Shown piece by piece: positions 28,357 to 39,192 of a stretch of 64,000 nt of DNA (position 1 is its first letter; each line of letters begins with the position of its first letter). Location of the stretch: contig JADJRI010000005.1 in NCBI GenBank assembly GCA_016712275.1, positions 144,405-208,404 on the forward strand, read 5' to 3'. Under the pieces are notes generated by a model. That model was not told the DNA's origin. It saw only the letters and a list, made by a program, of their open reading frames with translations, and made no database searches. The DNA is from Planctomycetota bacterium. GTDB lineage: Bacteria; Planctomycetota; Phycisphaerae; UBA1845; UTPLA1. Made by a program: the position numbers and the translations under genes.

Positions 28357-28446
28357 AATAATCTACACTTTATTCAAACAACTCACCCTGCGTTCGTCAT
28401 GACCGCCCAAACGTGCCTCATCTTGCAAGCACGTTGAGTTTGAAAA

Positions 28447-31400
28447 TCACGGTGCAGTCGTAAACGACCAGACAATGCCTGCCCGAATGCCGGCTTCGTT
28501 GACCGCATCGATTCGCCAGTAATAGGTCGTATTGGCCAATAGGCCGGTCGGCTGGTAGTTGGTGAATTCCTGATTTCCCTGGAATTCAGGTGAGGCCGTG
28601 GTCGCGGCGCCGACGTCCAACTGGCTCGTGCCAAAATAGACATCATACGAATCAGCCAGCGGACTCGCCCCCCAGTTGAGCGTTGCGTTCACGCCGATGT
28701 TCGTCGCCCCGTTGAAGGGCATCGGCGAGCCCACCTGCGCCGGAATGCCGCGCGTTGTGAATCGCCATACGTCACCCTTTGTGCGGGTCGTGCCGTTGAC
28801 GGCCACGGAGTCGACACGCCAGTAATAGACGGTCGTCGAAGCCAGCAAGCCCGGATCGACCGTCGACGATGTGACCACAACGCGCGTCGTCGCTCCAAGC
28901 AGCGTACCCATGTCGGAATTTGTCACATCGGACTGATTGGTTCCGAAGTAAACTTCCTGCGTCACGGCGCCAACGCCCGCCGTCCAGGTCAGATTCCTAT
29001 CGCCATCGACATCAACGGCGAGGTTGGCAGGCGATGGCGACGAAGCCTGGCCGGGACCGGTGCGGAACTTCCAGATTTCGCCCTTCGTGGTTCCATCCGG
29101 CGTGATTGTGTCTACGCGCCAGAAATAGAACGTCAGGCCCTGCAACACCGTCGGCGGCTGGAACGGCGGCGCGGCGCCCAGCGGGAAGTTGCCCTGGAAT
29201 TCGTCGCTGGCGGTCGTGGCGGATGCCACGGCCGTCGACGACGTGCCAAAGTAAATGTCGTGCGAATCGGCCGCCGAATCCGACGTCCAGTCCAGCGAGG
29301 GCGTCAGGGCCACGCCACTGGCGCCATCCGCCGGCACGGGATTGGAGGCCTGACCGGCGATGGTCGTAAACGACCAGACTTCACCCATTGAGGTGCCGTC
29401 GACGTTCACTTCGTCGATGCGCCAGTAATAGGTGGTCGCGCCGTCGAGATCAGTGTTTGGCGTATAGGTCGTGCCGGACTGGTTTCCACGGAATATGCCG
29501 GCGGTGGAACGGGTTGCGTTTGTTACGGTAGTTTCGTCCGTGCCGAAGTAAACGTCATGTGATGTCGCACCACCGCCCGCAATCCAGGAAATCGATGTGT
29601 CGATGGCGACCTGATCCTCACCGTCAAATGGATCGGGAACTGTCGCGGCCTCGGGCACGGTGGTAAACCGCCAGAGCGTGCCTTTGGTTGTTCCGCCCGG
29701 ACCGCTGGAGTCGATGCGCCAGAAGTATTGCGTATTGCCGTTAAGCGGACCGGGGTTGAAGCTGGTTCCCACGACAGTCGCCTGGAAGGCGGCATCATCG
29801 CTGTCGGCGTTATCGACGTCCGACTGCACCGATCCAAAGTACACATCGTAGCCGGTCGCACCATTGGCGACGGACCATGCCAACGTTCGATCGAGCGCAA
29901 TCCCCTTCGCGTTGTTGGACGGACTTGGACCCGACACCACAACCGGTCGGCTGCCCGTGATGAAACTGAACACTGGACCATCCGTGCGTCCGCCGGGGCC
30001 GATGGCCACAACACGCCAGAAATGCACCTTGTCCGGGTTCAAGGTACTGTCATCTTCCACGTCAAACGTTGTGAACAACACATCCTGCGTCGACACCAGC
30101 GCGCCGGCCTCGCGGCTCGCAACGGCCTATTCAGTTTCGCTTAAGTAGACCTGGAATTGTGTCGTCGGTCCGGCACCGCGCCAGCGTTCCAACCAAGCTG
30201 AACATTTACGCTCTGATTGGATGCGTCATCGACCGGCGTAAAGGGGCCGACAACCTGCGCCGGGGGCGCAATCGTCGTAAAGCTGAACACGTCGCCCTTG
30301 GTCGTGCCGCCCCTGCCGATCGAATCGACGCGCCAGAAGTAGGTTGTCGAGCCGAGCAGCTCAGCCGGGTCAAATGTCGTCACGGCCAAATTGCTTTGGA
30401 ACTGCGGACTGCCGCGTTCGGCCACGGACACGTCTACCATGTCGGTGCCGAGATACAAATCGAATTCCTCGATTTCAGGCTTTGTTACCCAGGTAAGAAT
30501 CTGTGCCACGTTGATGCCCGTCGCACCATTCGCCGGGGCGGGCATCGAAATTTTCGGCGGTATCGGCGCCGTTCGGAAACTCCAGATATCTCCCTTGGTG
30601 GTCCCGCCATTGCCGACTTCGTCGATTCGCCAATGGTATTCCGTATCCGGAAGCAAATTTCCTTCCACATCCGCATCGTCATCGGCGGGATCAAACAGCG
30701 TGTCGGTCTGATTTCCCTGAAATACGTCGTCATCGTCGGTCGTCGCATTTTGAACGGCGGCAAGGTCCTTGCCGAAAAACACATCGTGGCTTGTCGCACG
30801 ATTGCCGGCCGTCCACTGAAGTTCAACATCGATCCGGGCGCTCGTGGAGCCGGTACTGGGGGCGGGATTCTTCGACTTGGCCGGAACGCGGGCGGTCTTA
30901 AAGTGAAGCACATCGCCCTTGGTCGTGCCGAGATCGTTGACGCCGTCGACTCGCCAGTAGTAATCCGTATCAGGAAGCAGGTTTTCCGGGGAATACCGCG
31001 ATTTGTCCTGATTGCCCGCGAACTCGTCGCTGTCGCGGGTTGCATCTGTCACCGCGGTCTCGTCGGTACCAAAATAGACGTCGAAGCTGTCGGTCAAAAT
31101 GCCCGATGTCCAGCGAATCTCGACGTCGACGGCCACATCGGTGGCATCATCAACCGGCAAGGGCGCGGAGATGGCCCCCGGGAAATCCTCCGGACTTGGA
31201 ACCGGCGTCGGCCCTTCGCCGTCATCATTTTCGACGACCGTAATGTCCGTCGTGAGCGAATCGACATAACCGGCCGACCCAAAAATATATGCCGTTACGG
31301 AATAAGTACCGGGTGCGACATAGCGATGCGTCATTGTCGCGCGATCGTTTGGCCCCTCGACGAAACCGCCGCCGTCGCCGAAGACCCAATTCACGCTGGC

Positions 31401-31607
31401 CACCGTTGATGAATCTAGCACCGCCGATTCCACCGACAGGGCGACTGTGTAATTGGTCTGTTCGAACAATTGCACTGCGGTGATGTTGCCCAACGGCAGA
31501 ATCACCGGATTGCCGAGACCATCGCAGCCGGCATTCGGCGCGGCGGTCAAGGCGGCGGCAATCATAACAAGTATCGTGCTGTTCAACAGTTTGTTCTTCG
31601 ATTTCAC
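28447..31607 (-). CDS. Large lipoprotein: PKD domain plus nine fibronectin-like repeats (frameshifted)
   Basis: The GTG at 31607 has a GGGGAG site. The signal (LLNSTILVMIAAALTAAPNAGC) ends in a lipobox. A PKD-like domain follows (VNWVFGDGGG, MTHRYVAPGTYSV). Then come nine repeats of about 100-115 residues, each with a DVYFGT motif and a (T)YYWRIDEV...GTTKGDVWSFTT end, the planctomycete fibronectin-type pattern. The reading frame shifts near 30170, and an in-frame TAG follows near 30130 where the text reads SETE-stop-AVASRE. The remainder is open to 28447. It is probably an outer-membrane or surface protein with roles in adhesion or polysaccharide binding; this is inferred from architecture. 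Confidence 0.85.
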
Positions 31608-31954
31608 GGCAAGTCTCCCCGGCACAGCCTCCAAAGGGCCGTGCCATGCTTCATGCACCCATCATGGCTCATATCGCGCAGACCGCACCGGCATGTCTCA
31701 ACCGATACGGCGTTATTTGTCTGCTTAGTCGATTTGGATTGTGAGCGCTGCTCTTCAATCCCCCTCATGCAAAATCGTCCATTCCGAACGAAATCGCGTC
31801 CGCACCGGTCAGTCGGCGTGCGTGGAAAGTCTCTGACGTCGGCGCGAGGATCGAATATGAATCAGTCTACGTCGATTGTCCCCTTCATTCAAGCAAAGCA
31901 AAGAACTGCGATATGCGGACCGCACCAATTTGGGACGCTGGACGGGGGAGTGTC
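31608..31954. other. Intergenic region upstream of the repeat lipoprotein
   Basis: No gene and no clear promoter were seen. It lies between plsY and the repeat lipoprotein, both on the minus strand. Confidence 0.5.
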
Positions 31955-32635
31955 TCAGCCTTGGGGCGACGATTTGATGCCGCTGCCGATCTTCGGCTCG
32001 GTGCCGGAAAGAAGGCGACCGATATTCGATCGATGACGAAAAATCACGACGCTCGCCGCCGCAATTCCCAAGCCCAATAACGGCAGATGTTCCGCCAGCG
32101 CCCACTCCATCGGCCACGACAGGGCCACAAACGAGACGGGCACGGTGATTGCCGCCAGAATGGAACCGAGGGAAACATACTTCGTGGTCAAGACCGAAAA
32201 CGACCAGACGATGAGTGCCGCGGCGGCGGGCAGTGTCAGGTAGGGATAGATTCCGACAATGACGCCGAGCGATGTGGCGACGCCCTTCCCCCCTTTGAAA
32301 CGCAGATAGATGGGTGCTGTATTGCCGATGACACAGCTCAACCCAGTGCCCAGCCAAATCCAATCGCGCGACATGCCCCCGACAATAACACCCAGCGACG
32401 CGAGGAAAGGAAAAGCGCCAATCGACGTTGAAGCGCCCTTTATTGCATCCAGCAGCAGGACAAGCACGCCCCACTTACGGCCGAGAACTCGGCCGACATT
32501 GGTCGCGCCATAATTCCCACTTCCATGCTGACGGATGTCGACGCCTTTCATTCGCGAGACGATCAAGCCGACGGGAATTCCGCCGACAAGATAAGATGCG
32601 ATGAAGAGCAGGGCGATCTGCCAGGAAGGTGTCAT
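31955..32635 (-). CDS. plsY: Glycerol-3-phosphate acyltransferase PlsY
   Basis: An integral membrane enzyme that transfers the acyl group from acyl-phosphate to glycerol-3-phosphate, the first step of phospholipid synthesis. It has 226 residues with several membrane helices and the three family motifs: GSGNYGATNVGRV, FKGGKGVATSLGV and HRSNIGRLLSGTEPKIG at the C-terminus. The gene stands alone, downstream of the dockerin-like gene in the same direction. Confidence 0.96.
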   Translation of the reverse strand: MTPSWQIALLFIASYLVGGIPVGLIVSRMKGVDIRQHGSGNYGATNVGRVLGRKWGVLVLLLDAIKGASTSIGAFPFLASLGVIVGGMSRDWIWLGTGLSCVIGNTAPIYLRFKGGKGVATSLGVIVGIYPYLTLPAAAALIVWSFSVLTTKYVSLGSILAAITVPVSFVALSWPMEWALAEHLPLLGLGIAAASVVIFRHRSNIGRLLSGTEPKIGSGIKSSPQG

Positions 32636-32667
32636 CGTTTGGCGTGGCTCGCAGCGGAACGCTCGCT

Positions 32668-33511
32668 TTAGTTTCCGCAGTTCTGGTTAAGGAGGCAATC
32701 GGCGAACAGCGCTGCATCCAGAATATCGAATTCGTCGTCGTCGTCCATATCGACGGCGAATCGACGCTGCCAGCTTTGAGCGGCCGGATTCACCAAAACG
32801 TCTACGAACGGCCCGATATCGCGGCCGTCGATCACGCCATTCAAGTCGGCGTCGGCATGCAATGGTACCGTCGCCTGTCCGACGATGTTGCCTGTGATCG
32901 TGAGCATGCCGAGCCGCCGGATTGGCGGGATCGAGCGGGCCGCTGATGTTGGGTTGAATCTGAAACTGAACGATTCGCCCCGGCTGTGCGACCACGGTGC
33001 CGGAATAGTCGCCAAGTTGCGTGCCCTGGTCGGCCAGGCTGATCGCATCGACACACGGATAGCCGGCAAGCACGAGAAGAAAGCATGTCGTTCCGGTGGC
33101 GGTGTAATTGACGGCGCCGGACTGATTTGCGGGAACATCGATCAAAACAAAAGCGCCGCCACCACCGAGAACGTCGGGCGGCTGAGGCAGGCCCGGCGTG
33201 GCATAGTCAATCGTGATGTTGGTACCCGTGGCCGTGAGGCCGGTGAGCGCAATGTTGATCGTCTCCGTCAGGGCGTAGAAAAAATCGTGAAGTTCCAACA
33301 TGGTCGGAGCGGCGATGCTGTCAAGCTTCAGCGCCGTCAAACCCGTGACGGGCGACGAATCCGTTGAGCAGTTGGCGCCGAGACAGAACTGAACACTGAC
33401 ACTTGATTGGGAGGTATCGACGTCAATCTCGATCGGCGTTGCAAAGGAGACGTCACTCAACGCCGCCATCACCACACTGAAACAAACTCGAATAGCCGAC
33501 TTGCGGATCAT
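32668..33511 (-). CDS. Secreted protein with C-terminal dockerin-like EF-hand repeats (frameshifted)
   Basis: The N-terminus is a signal peptide (VCFSVVMAALSDVSFA). The middle part is beta-rich (QSSVSVQFCLGANCSTD, LELHDFFYALTETINIALTG) with no known family. A frameshift near 32925 separates it from a C-terminal module of two calcium-loop repeats, DADLNGVIDGRDIGPFVDVL and DMDDDDEFDILDAALFADCL, which read as a dockerin-type domain. Such tails are common on planctomycete secreted proteins and do not by themselves mean a cellulosome. Confidence 0.8.
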
Positions 33512-33911
33512 ATCGATTCCTTCCCCGGTGAATTGTGCTACGAAAGGACGAACCGAGCATGGCCTCGCCCGATTCAGCTATTCTACCGAAACGCGCTCGG
33601 AATGGGATTCGTAAAAATGAGAAGCGTCTTGCACGTTCATTTCGGGTGACAAACGTGCAAGACGAGTAGGGAAGGACCTGCGAATTGAATCAGAATTACG
33701 CGCGTTTTCGGACCCAAATTGAGTTTCAGCCACAGTGCTTCGAAGCCGGGTGTTCCCAATCATATATGTTGGATGACAGGTAAACCATTGCCGCAACACA
33801 CCCAATATCAATCAAGAATGTATCTGGGCCTGGAATATCGAGCATCACCATTGGGTGGCCTTTTGCGTCGATGCGATCGGATCGACAGATATAACCCGAA
33901 GCCGGAAAAAA
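33512..33911. other. Intergenic region with inverted repeat
   Basis: Upstream of the dockerin-like gene and downstream of the DUF983 gene. The only structure I see is the 13-bp inverted repeat at 33625-33664. Confidence 0.5.
33625..33664. repeat. Perfect 13-bp inverted repeat
   Basis: CGTCTTGCACGTT (33625-33637) and AACGTGCAAGACG (33652-33664) are exact inverted complements with a 14-base loop. It sits about 110 bases upstream of the dockerin-like gene, so it may be an operator or a terminator for DUF983 transcripts. Confidence 0.75.
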
Positions 33912-34292
33912 CTATTCCCGTTCCTCAGTCTCAAATTCCGCGCGGCCACGATCGAGATGAAAGTCGATGGCGATGGCCAGCGCCTTTCGAATCGGCAGCG
34001 ACAGGATCATGACCGCCCCCGCAATGGGTACGACCGTCAGCCATCCCTCGGCCGTGCTGTCGGGCGGGAAGAAGAACATGTATAGGAAAGAAATGCCGAC
34101 GATACCGGCGCTGCTGAAGTACATAAAAAACCAGGTGTCGCCGTCGGCCGGCTCAAGATCGTAGCCGCATGTCGGGCAATGGTCGTGCAGCGTAAAAAAC
34201 CGGCGAAAAAGCCCACCCTTCGCGCATTTGGGACAGCATCTGCGCAGTGCGCAATTCAGAAGGCGAAGAATAATCTTGAGGCGGGGCGTCAC
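33912..34292 (-). CDS. DUF983 family membrane protein
   Basis: About 126 residues with a GTG start at 34292. The N-terminal zinc-binding-like motif (CCPKC and CPTCGYDL) is followed by two membrane helices (GIVGISFLYMFFF and LTVVPIAGAVMILSLP), the DUF983 pattern. Function in this family is not established. It lies just downstream of clpS on the same strand. Confidence 0.88.
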   Translation of the reverse strand: MTPRLKIILRLLNCALRRCCPKCAKGGLFRRFFTLHDHCPTCGYDLEPADGDTWFFMYFSSAGIVGISFLYMFFFPPDSTAEGWLTVVPIAGAVMILSLPIRKALAIAIDFHLDRGRAEFETEERE

Positions 34293-34331
34293 TGAAGCGA
34301 ATGTCGAATCGTCAGGTTTGACAACAAAGTG

Positions 34332-34652
34332 TCACTCCGCTGGTTCGATGGTCACGGTCAAACTGCGCGAATGGAATTGTTCGACATAGAGTTCCGCGCG
34401 CTCGCGATGCACAACAAGCACCAAAGCAGTACCGGTCTTGTCGGCCTCATCCGTGCAGCGCTGGGCATCTTCCTTCTTCAGGGGCGTGAGAAGGAGAATG
34501 GTCTCGATGACGTGTTGATGGTCGTTTTCATCGTCGTTATGCAAAATCACCCTGTATTGCGGGAGGTGCCGCGGTCGAGTCGATTCAGGAACAGCGACGG
34601 TCCCCTGCTGTGTTGATGCCTTCGCCATACCGGCCTTTTCCTGTTTCGCCAT
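34332..34652 (-). CDS. clpS: ATP-dependent Clp protease adaptor ClpS
   Basis: ClpS delivers N-end-rule substrates to ClpAP. The core reads YRVILHNDDENDHQHVIETIL, with the Asn-Asp-Asp motif that binds substrate amino-termini, and VHRERAELYVEQF follows. The ATG at 34652 is 7 bases after a GGGAG site; the ATG at 34658 is too close to it. A short hydrophilic N-terminal extension is normal for the family. Confidence 0.94.
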   Translation of the reverse strand: MAKQEKAGMAKASTQQGTVAVPESTRPRHLPQYRVILHNDDENDHQHVIETILLLTPLKKEDAQRCTDEADKTGTALVLVVHRERAELYVEQFHSRSLTVTIEPAE

Positions 34653-34846
34653 TTTCATTCTCCCGCTGACTAAAACTCACTTGCCTAAGTATAGCTTCGC
34701 GGATTTATCCGTGGCAAGCAATGCGGACGGATACCCTGCAATCGCCTATTCGTTATAATCGACCCGGAAATCCGTTTTTCACGAGGCGAGGCCGGAGCAC
34801 GACGGACGCATCGCGCCGACCGCCCGAATTCGCATGGAAAGGCCGC

Positions 34847-35764
34847 ATGGCAGATTCGGCGCCCGCGTCAACCAACCAACCGGCGAACGGTCCGCTGCTC
34901 GATCCGGACTTCATGGCGCGACTGGAGCAGCTCGAAATTGTCTCGCGCAAAATTCATGCGAGCCGCCAAAAAGGCGAACGAAAAAGCCGCCGGCGTGGAG
35001 AATCCTCTGAATTCGCCGACTATCGCAATTATGTTATCGGCGACGATCTGCGCCATATCGACTGGAATATCTATGCCCGCCTCGACCGGCTCTTTCTGAA
35101 ATTATTTCAGGAGGAGGAAGATCTCAATGTTTCGATTCTCATCGACGTTTCAAAATCAATGGACGCAGGCGAGCCGGAAAAATCCCGGTATGCAAAACGC
35201 ATGGCGGCCGCAATGGCCTACATCGGCCTGTGCAACATGGACCGCGTGAATCTCTGCGCCTATTCCGACGCGATAGTTGCATTCAATTCGAATCTGCGCG
35301 GACGCCGTATGATGCCGCAGGTCGTTCGATTTCTCGAAAATCTCCCGATCGATGGCAGAAGCAATTTTGCGAACGCCGCGAAGCAATTCGCCATGCGACA
35401 GCGGCAAAAAGGCGTCGTGCTGATTCTGTCGGATTTCATGGACAAAACCGGCTACGAAAACGGCCTGCGCTACCTGCTCGGTCGCGAGATGGACATTTAT
35501 GCGATTCAGATACTCAGCCCGCAGGAAGTCGAGCCGAACCTTGCGGGCGATTTGAAGCTGGTCGATACCGAGGATGGCGACATCGCGGAAATCACCGTCA
35601 GCAAACCACTGCTCGACAAATACAAGGCCAACTTGCAGGCTTTTTGCGAGGCGATTCGCAGCCATTGCGCCCAACGCGGCGTCGGCTATTACTACGCCAT
35701 AACCCGGCAGCCCTTCGAAAACCTGATACTGCAATACCTGCGTCAGCGAGGGCTTGTGCGATGA
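34847..35764 (+). CDS. DUF58 domain protein (MoxR/BatA-associated)
   Basis: About 305 residues. The DUF58 signature is plain: RRGESSEFADYRNYVIGDDLRHIDWNIYARLDRLF, then a VWA-like fold with ILIDVSKSMD (MIDAS-type DxSxS) and later ILSDFMD. These proteins occur with MoxR ATPases and BatA-type proteins and are thought to assemble or chaperone complexes at the membrane. The ATG at 34847 follows an AAAGG site. The stop overlaps the start of the BatA-like gene (ATGA). No MoxR gene lies in the window. Confidence 0.92.
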   Translation: MADSAPASTNQPANGPLLDPDFMARLEQLEIVSRKIHASRQKGERKSRRRGESSEFADYRNYVIGDDLRHIDWNIYARLDRLFLKLFQEEEDLNVSILIDVSKSMDAGEPEKSRYAKRMAAAMAYIGLCNMDRVNLCAYSDAIVAFNSNLRGRRMMPQVVRFLENLPIDGRSNFANAAKQFAMRQRQKGVVLILSDFMDKTGYENGLRYLLGREMDIYAIQILSPQEVEPNLAGDLKLVDTEDGDIAEITVSKPLLDKYKANLQAFCEAIRSHCAQRGVGYYYAITRQPFENLILQYLRQRGLVR

Positions 35765-37761
35765 CGTTTACCTCGCTGTCCACCGCACTCATTGCAGCGG
35801 CCATTGCCGTGCCTTCCCTGCTCATCCTCTATTTTCTTAAGCTCAGACGCACCGCGCGTGTCGTCCCTTCCACGCTGCTTTGGAAAAAGGCGGTTCAGGA
35901 CTTGCAGGTCAATTCACCATTTCAGAAGCCGCGCAAAACCTGCTGCTGCTGCTTCAACTGCTGATCCTGCTCGCGCTGCTCTTTGCATTGGCCGGTCCCG
36001 TGATGAATTTCCATAAGCTCACCGGCAAGAGCGTCGTGATTCTCGTCGATCGATCGGGCTCGATGAAGTCGATCGAATCCGACAAACGCTCGCGTCTCGA
36101 TCATGCCAAGGAAGCGGCCAAAGCCTACCTGTCGGCCATGCCCTCTTCCTCTAGGGCCATGGTGATCGCATTTGCCGATCGCGCGGAAGTGGTCTGCACG
36201 TTTTCAGAGGACGTGGGTCGATTGTCCAGCCGCATTGACGAAATCGAGGCGACGGATTCTCACAGCAAAATCGGTGAAGCCCTGCAACTGGCCGTCGCGT
36301 ATTCATCAAAGACAAGCGTCTCGACCGAGGCCGATGCCGGCTCGACCATCGCCCCGCCGGAATCGGCAAGCCTGGAATTGTTCAGCGACGGCCGCCTGGC
36401 CGATGCCGAAAATGAGCATGTCACGCGCGGCGAACTCACCTTTCATCAGATCGGCGAGGCGACCGACAATGTCGGGATTGTGGCCTTCGATATTCGGCGC
36501 GACATCGAGCGCGCCGGAATCGTCTCGGTTTTCGTTCAGATCGAGAATTTCGGTTTCAAATCCGTCGCGACCGATGTTTCGCTGGCGGTGGACGGAAGCC
36601 TGTCGAAAGTGCAGGAAGTGACGCTCGGCGCTGTGGCTGCCTCGGCTTCGCAACCGGCCGGCGGTTCGGGTTCCGGCGAATTCGCGGCGACGCAGAATCT
36701 CATATTTGAAATCGAAAACGATGCAGGGGGCATGATTGAGATCAAGATTCATCGTCCCGATGCGCTGGAAATCGACAACAGCGTCGTTGCTCCACTTTCT
36801 CCTCCGCGGGCGATTCGAATTCTCTCGGTGTCCGATCGGCCTTTGATTCAAACATACATGCGCCGCACCTTTCAATACGCCCTTGAGATTCAAGACTTCA
36901 ACGAGATGACTCCTTCTGAATACGAAAGCGCGCCGGATGCCGAACTTTCGATCGACAGCCGCTCCGCCTTCGATCTTATTCTCCTGGACAAACACGATAC
37001 GAATCACCTGTGGCCGGGGAACTATCTCTTCTTCGGCGGAATTCCGAAAATCGATGGGGTCGAGCGCGAGGACGAGGACGTCGACGAACAGGTGTTCGCC
37101 AATTGGGCGCGATGCACATGCTCTGTTGCGTCATGGATCGCTCGACAAATTTGTCGTCCTGAAGTGGGCGCGTCTGAATCTGCCTGACCACGCCCTGAAA
37201 CTCATTGAAGGCGAAAACTCGACGGTGATGGCCTTCCTGACCGACCCGGGGCATCGTTACATTGTCTCTGCCTTTGACCTGCTGGAATCCAATGCCTTCG
37301 ATCTGCCGGGAATGATCATTTTCCTGCAAAATGCGGTGTCCTATCTGGCGGCGGGAAGTCTGACGGAATCCGGCAGGCTCCTGCATCCGGGCGAGACGAT
37401 GACCCTTCAAGTTCCGCCCGGTGCGACGAAGGCTATTGTCAAAACGCCCGATTCGCTGACGGATGAAATCGACACATCGAACCGGCAATCGATCACATTT
37501 GCCCGAACGGATCGGCGCGGCCTGTATCGCGCCACGTTTGACGATGCATCGAAAACCACCGAGACGTTTGCCGCCAACGTGCTGGACGCCATCGAATCCA
37601 ATATCCGGCCCGCGAAAGTGCTTTTCATGGGCAGCGGCAATGTCGCGGCGGAGGACAAGGAAATCAAGGTGAATCAGCCGTTGTGGCCGTATGCCGTTGC
37701 AGTGGCACTTGCCATTTTGATGTTTGAATGGTGGGTTTACAATAAGCGCGTGATGATCTGA
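35761..37761 (+). CDS. BatA-like membrane VWA protein (two frameshifts)
   Basis: The N-terminus (TFTSLSTALIAAAIAVPSLLILYFLKLRR) and a second helix (LLLLLQLLILLALLFALAGPV) form the paired membrane domain typical of BatA. A VWA domain with VVILVDRSGSM (MIDAS) follows, then beta-rich domains and a last helix (WPYAVAVALAILMFEWWVYNKR). A frameshift near 35935 in a CGCAAAACC run is repaired by one more A (giving RKNLLLLLQ). Another, near 37100, joins ANW to RDAHALLRHGSLDKFV. It overlaps the DUF58 gene by four bases and belongs to the same operon. Confidence 0.85.
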
Positions 37762-37765
37762 TGAA

Positions 37766-38710
37766 TCATGGGGCGCATTGAATTGCGTTTCCCAGCTTGG
37801 CGCAGGTGTCCGACAGACTTTCATTTGCCTCGACATCCACCCACCGGGTCATCGTGAATTTTCGAAACCACGTTCTTTGATGCTTGGCCAGCCGGCGCGT
37901 GTTGATTTTGATTCGCTCCACCGCCTCGTCCATGGCGCAGCGGCCTTCAATATGCTCGATCATTTCCGTATAACCAACGGCCTGACGAGCCTGTTCGCTG
38001 ATGCCGCGCGGATCGGCCAGCAGCGACAGTACTTCGTCCGGCAAACCCTGTTCCACTATTTGCAATACGCGCCGATTAATGCGCCGCGAAGCATCCTCCT
38101 TTTCACGCCGAATGCCAACGACATTCGAAGGATAGCGCAACACGCCCGACACCCATTGAACCTGCTGCTCCGACAGCGGCCGACCGGTGACCGCGTAGAC
38201 CTCCAGGGCCCGCTCGATGCGTTTGTAATCGTTGGGGTGTATCCGATCGGCCGCAGCCGGGTCCACGCGCCCAAGCTCGACGTGCAGCGACGCGTTTCCG
38301 CCTTCTTCGGCCCGCTTGCGAAGTTGTTTCCGAAATGCCGCATCCGCCGACGGCCCGTCGAACATGCCGAACATCAATGACATGAGATAAAGCGGCGTTC
38401 CGGCAACCACCAGTGGCGTGCGACCGCGCGACTGGATATCGCGAATCGCGGCATCGGCCAGTTCGGTAAAACGCGCAGCGCTGAATGACTCCCACGGATC
38501 GACCACGTCGATCAAATGGTGCGGCACGCGGGCCCGCTCTTCCAAAGTTGCCTTGGCTGTGCCGATGTCCATGCGCCGATAGACCTGCATGGAATCTATA
38601 CTGACGATTTCGGCATTCAGCCGCTCCGCCAACTCGAGGGCAGCCGCGCTTTTTCCGCTGGCTGTTACGCCGAGGAGAAGTACCAACTTGCCATCGGCTT
38701 GGTGCATCAT
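37766..38710 (-). CDS. miaA: tRNA dimethylallyltransferase
   Basis: MiaA adds a dimethylallyl group to A37 of tRNAs that read UNN codons. It has about 314 residues: P-loop LLGVTASGKSAAA, SIDSMQVYRRMDIGTAK, HHLIDVVDPWESFSAARF, and VVAGTPLYLMSL (usual GGTGLY is altered). The C-terminal motifs follow (RRLAKHQRTWFRKF). It is convergent with the BatA-like gene, ending only a few bases from it. Confidence 0.94.
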   Translation of the reverse strand: MMHQADGKLVLLLGVTASGKSAAALELAERLNAEIVSIDSMQVYRRMDIGTAKATLEERARVPHHLIDVVDPWESFSAARFTELADAAIRDIQSRGRTPLVVAGTPLYLMSLMFGMFDGPSADAAFRKQLRKRAEEGGNASLHVELGRVDPAAADRIHPNDYKRIERALEVYAVTGRPLSEQQVQWVSGVLRYPSNVVGIRREKEDASRRINRRVLQIVEQGLPDEVLSLLADPRGISEQARQAVGYTEMIEHIEGRCAMDEAVERIKINTRRLAKHQRTWFRKFTMTRWVDVEANESLSDTCAKLGNAIQCAP

Positions 38711-39192
38711 GTCAGAATTCCATGTTTCGATTCATTCCGAACAATTCCCACCGATGTCGTATCAAAATGCTGTAACATCGGTGTAACGTCGGTGGGCTGG
38801 ATTAACCGAATACTGTCATTTTAGCTCAATGTCCACTGCGCATTAACGCACAATCATCTTCTCATTGGTCTCGCAAGTCATTGTCAACAATGGGATTGCC
38901 ACGCTTGGTTTGTCTTGTAACACTCAAGTGATTTGAGCATCTTACCCCAATAAAGACCCAATCCTGAATGGCGGAATTTGCCGCCGATGAGACTTTTTGA
39001 TTTGGGGTCCGAGTTTGGCGGCAATGTGCTATAATGGCGGGAACAATGGAACCGCCAAGTACGTTATTAATCTAGTGCTTGCTTCCATTGGCGAACACAT
39101 GACGCAAACGAAAGCAGACCTGTGATATTCCCGTCGGCTACGGCGCCGCGGAACACCTGCTATCTCTAACCACAGAACGAGGAGACTGATTC
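38711..39192. other. Divergent intergenic region with promoter and small hairpins
   Basis: Separates miaA from the cysteine-rich protein gene. It contains a CCGATGT/ACATCGG hairpin around 38751-38777, a GGCGGAATTTGCCGCC palindrome near 38970, the extended -10 promoter at 39027-39035, and a GAGGAG ribosome-binding site ahead of 39193. No gene is seen. Confidence 0.6.
39027..39035 (+). promoter_or_regulatory. Extended -10 promoter (TGCTATAAT)
   Basis: A TG extension and a consensus TATAAT lie about 160 bases before the cysteine-rich protein start. No good -35 was found at normal spacing, as is usual for extended -10 promoters. Confidence 0.55.

Noticed and set aside
12080..30133. TAG recoded as glutamine
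   Set aside because: TAG is used as a normal stop by several genes here (LpxL-like gene, thioredoxin-YHS gene, lpxK), so a global reassignment does not fit.
32668..33511. Cellulosome component because of the dockerin-like tail
   Set aside because: No cohesin or scaffoldin in the window, and such calcium-loop tails are widespread on planctomycete secreted proteins.
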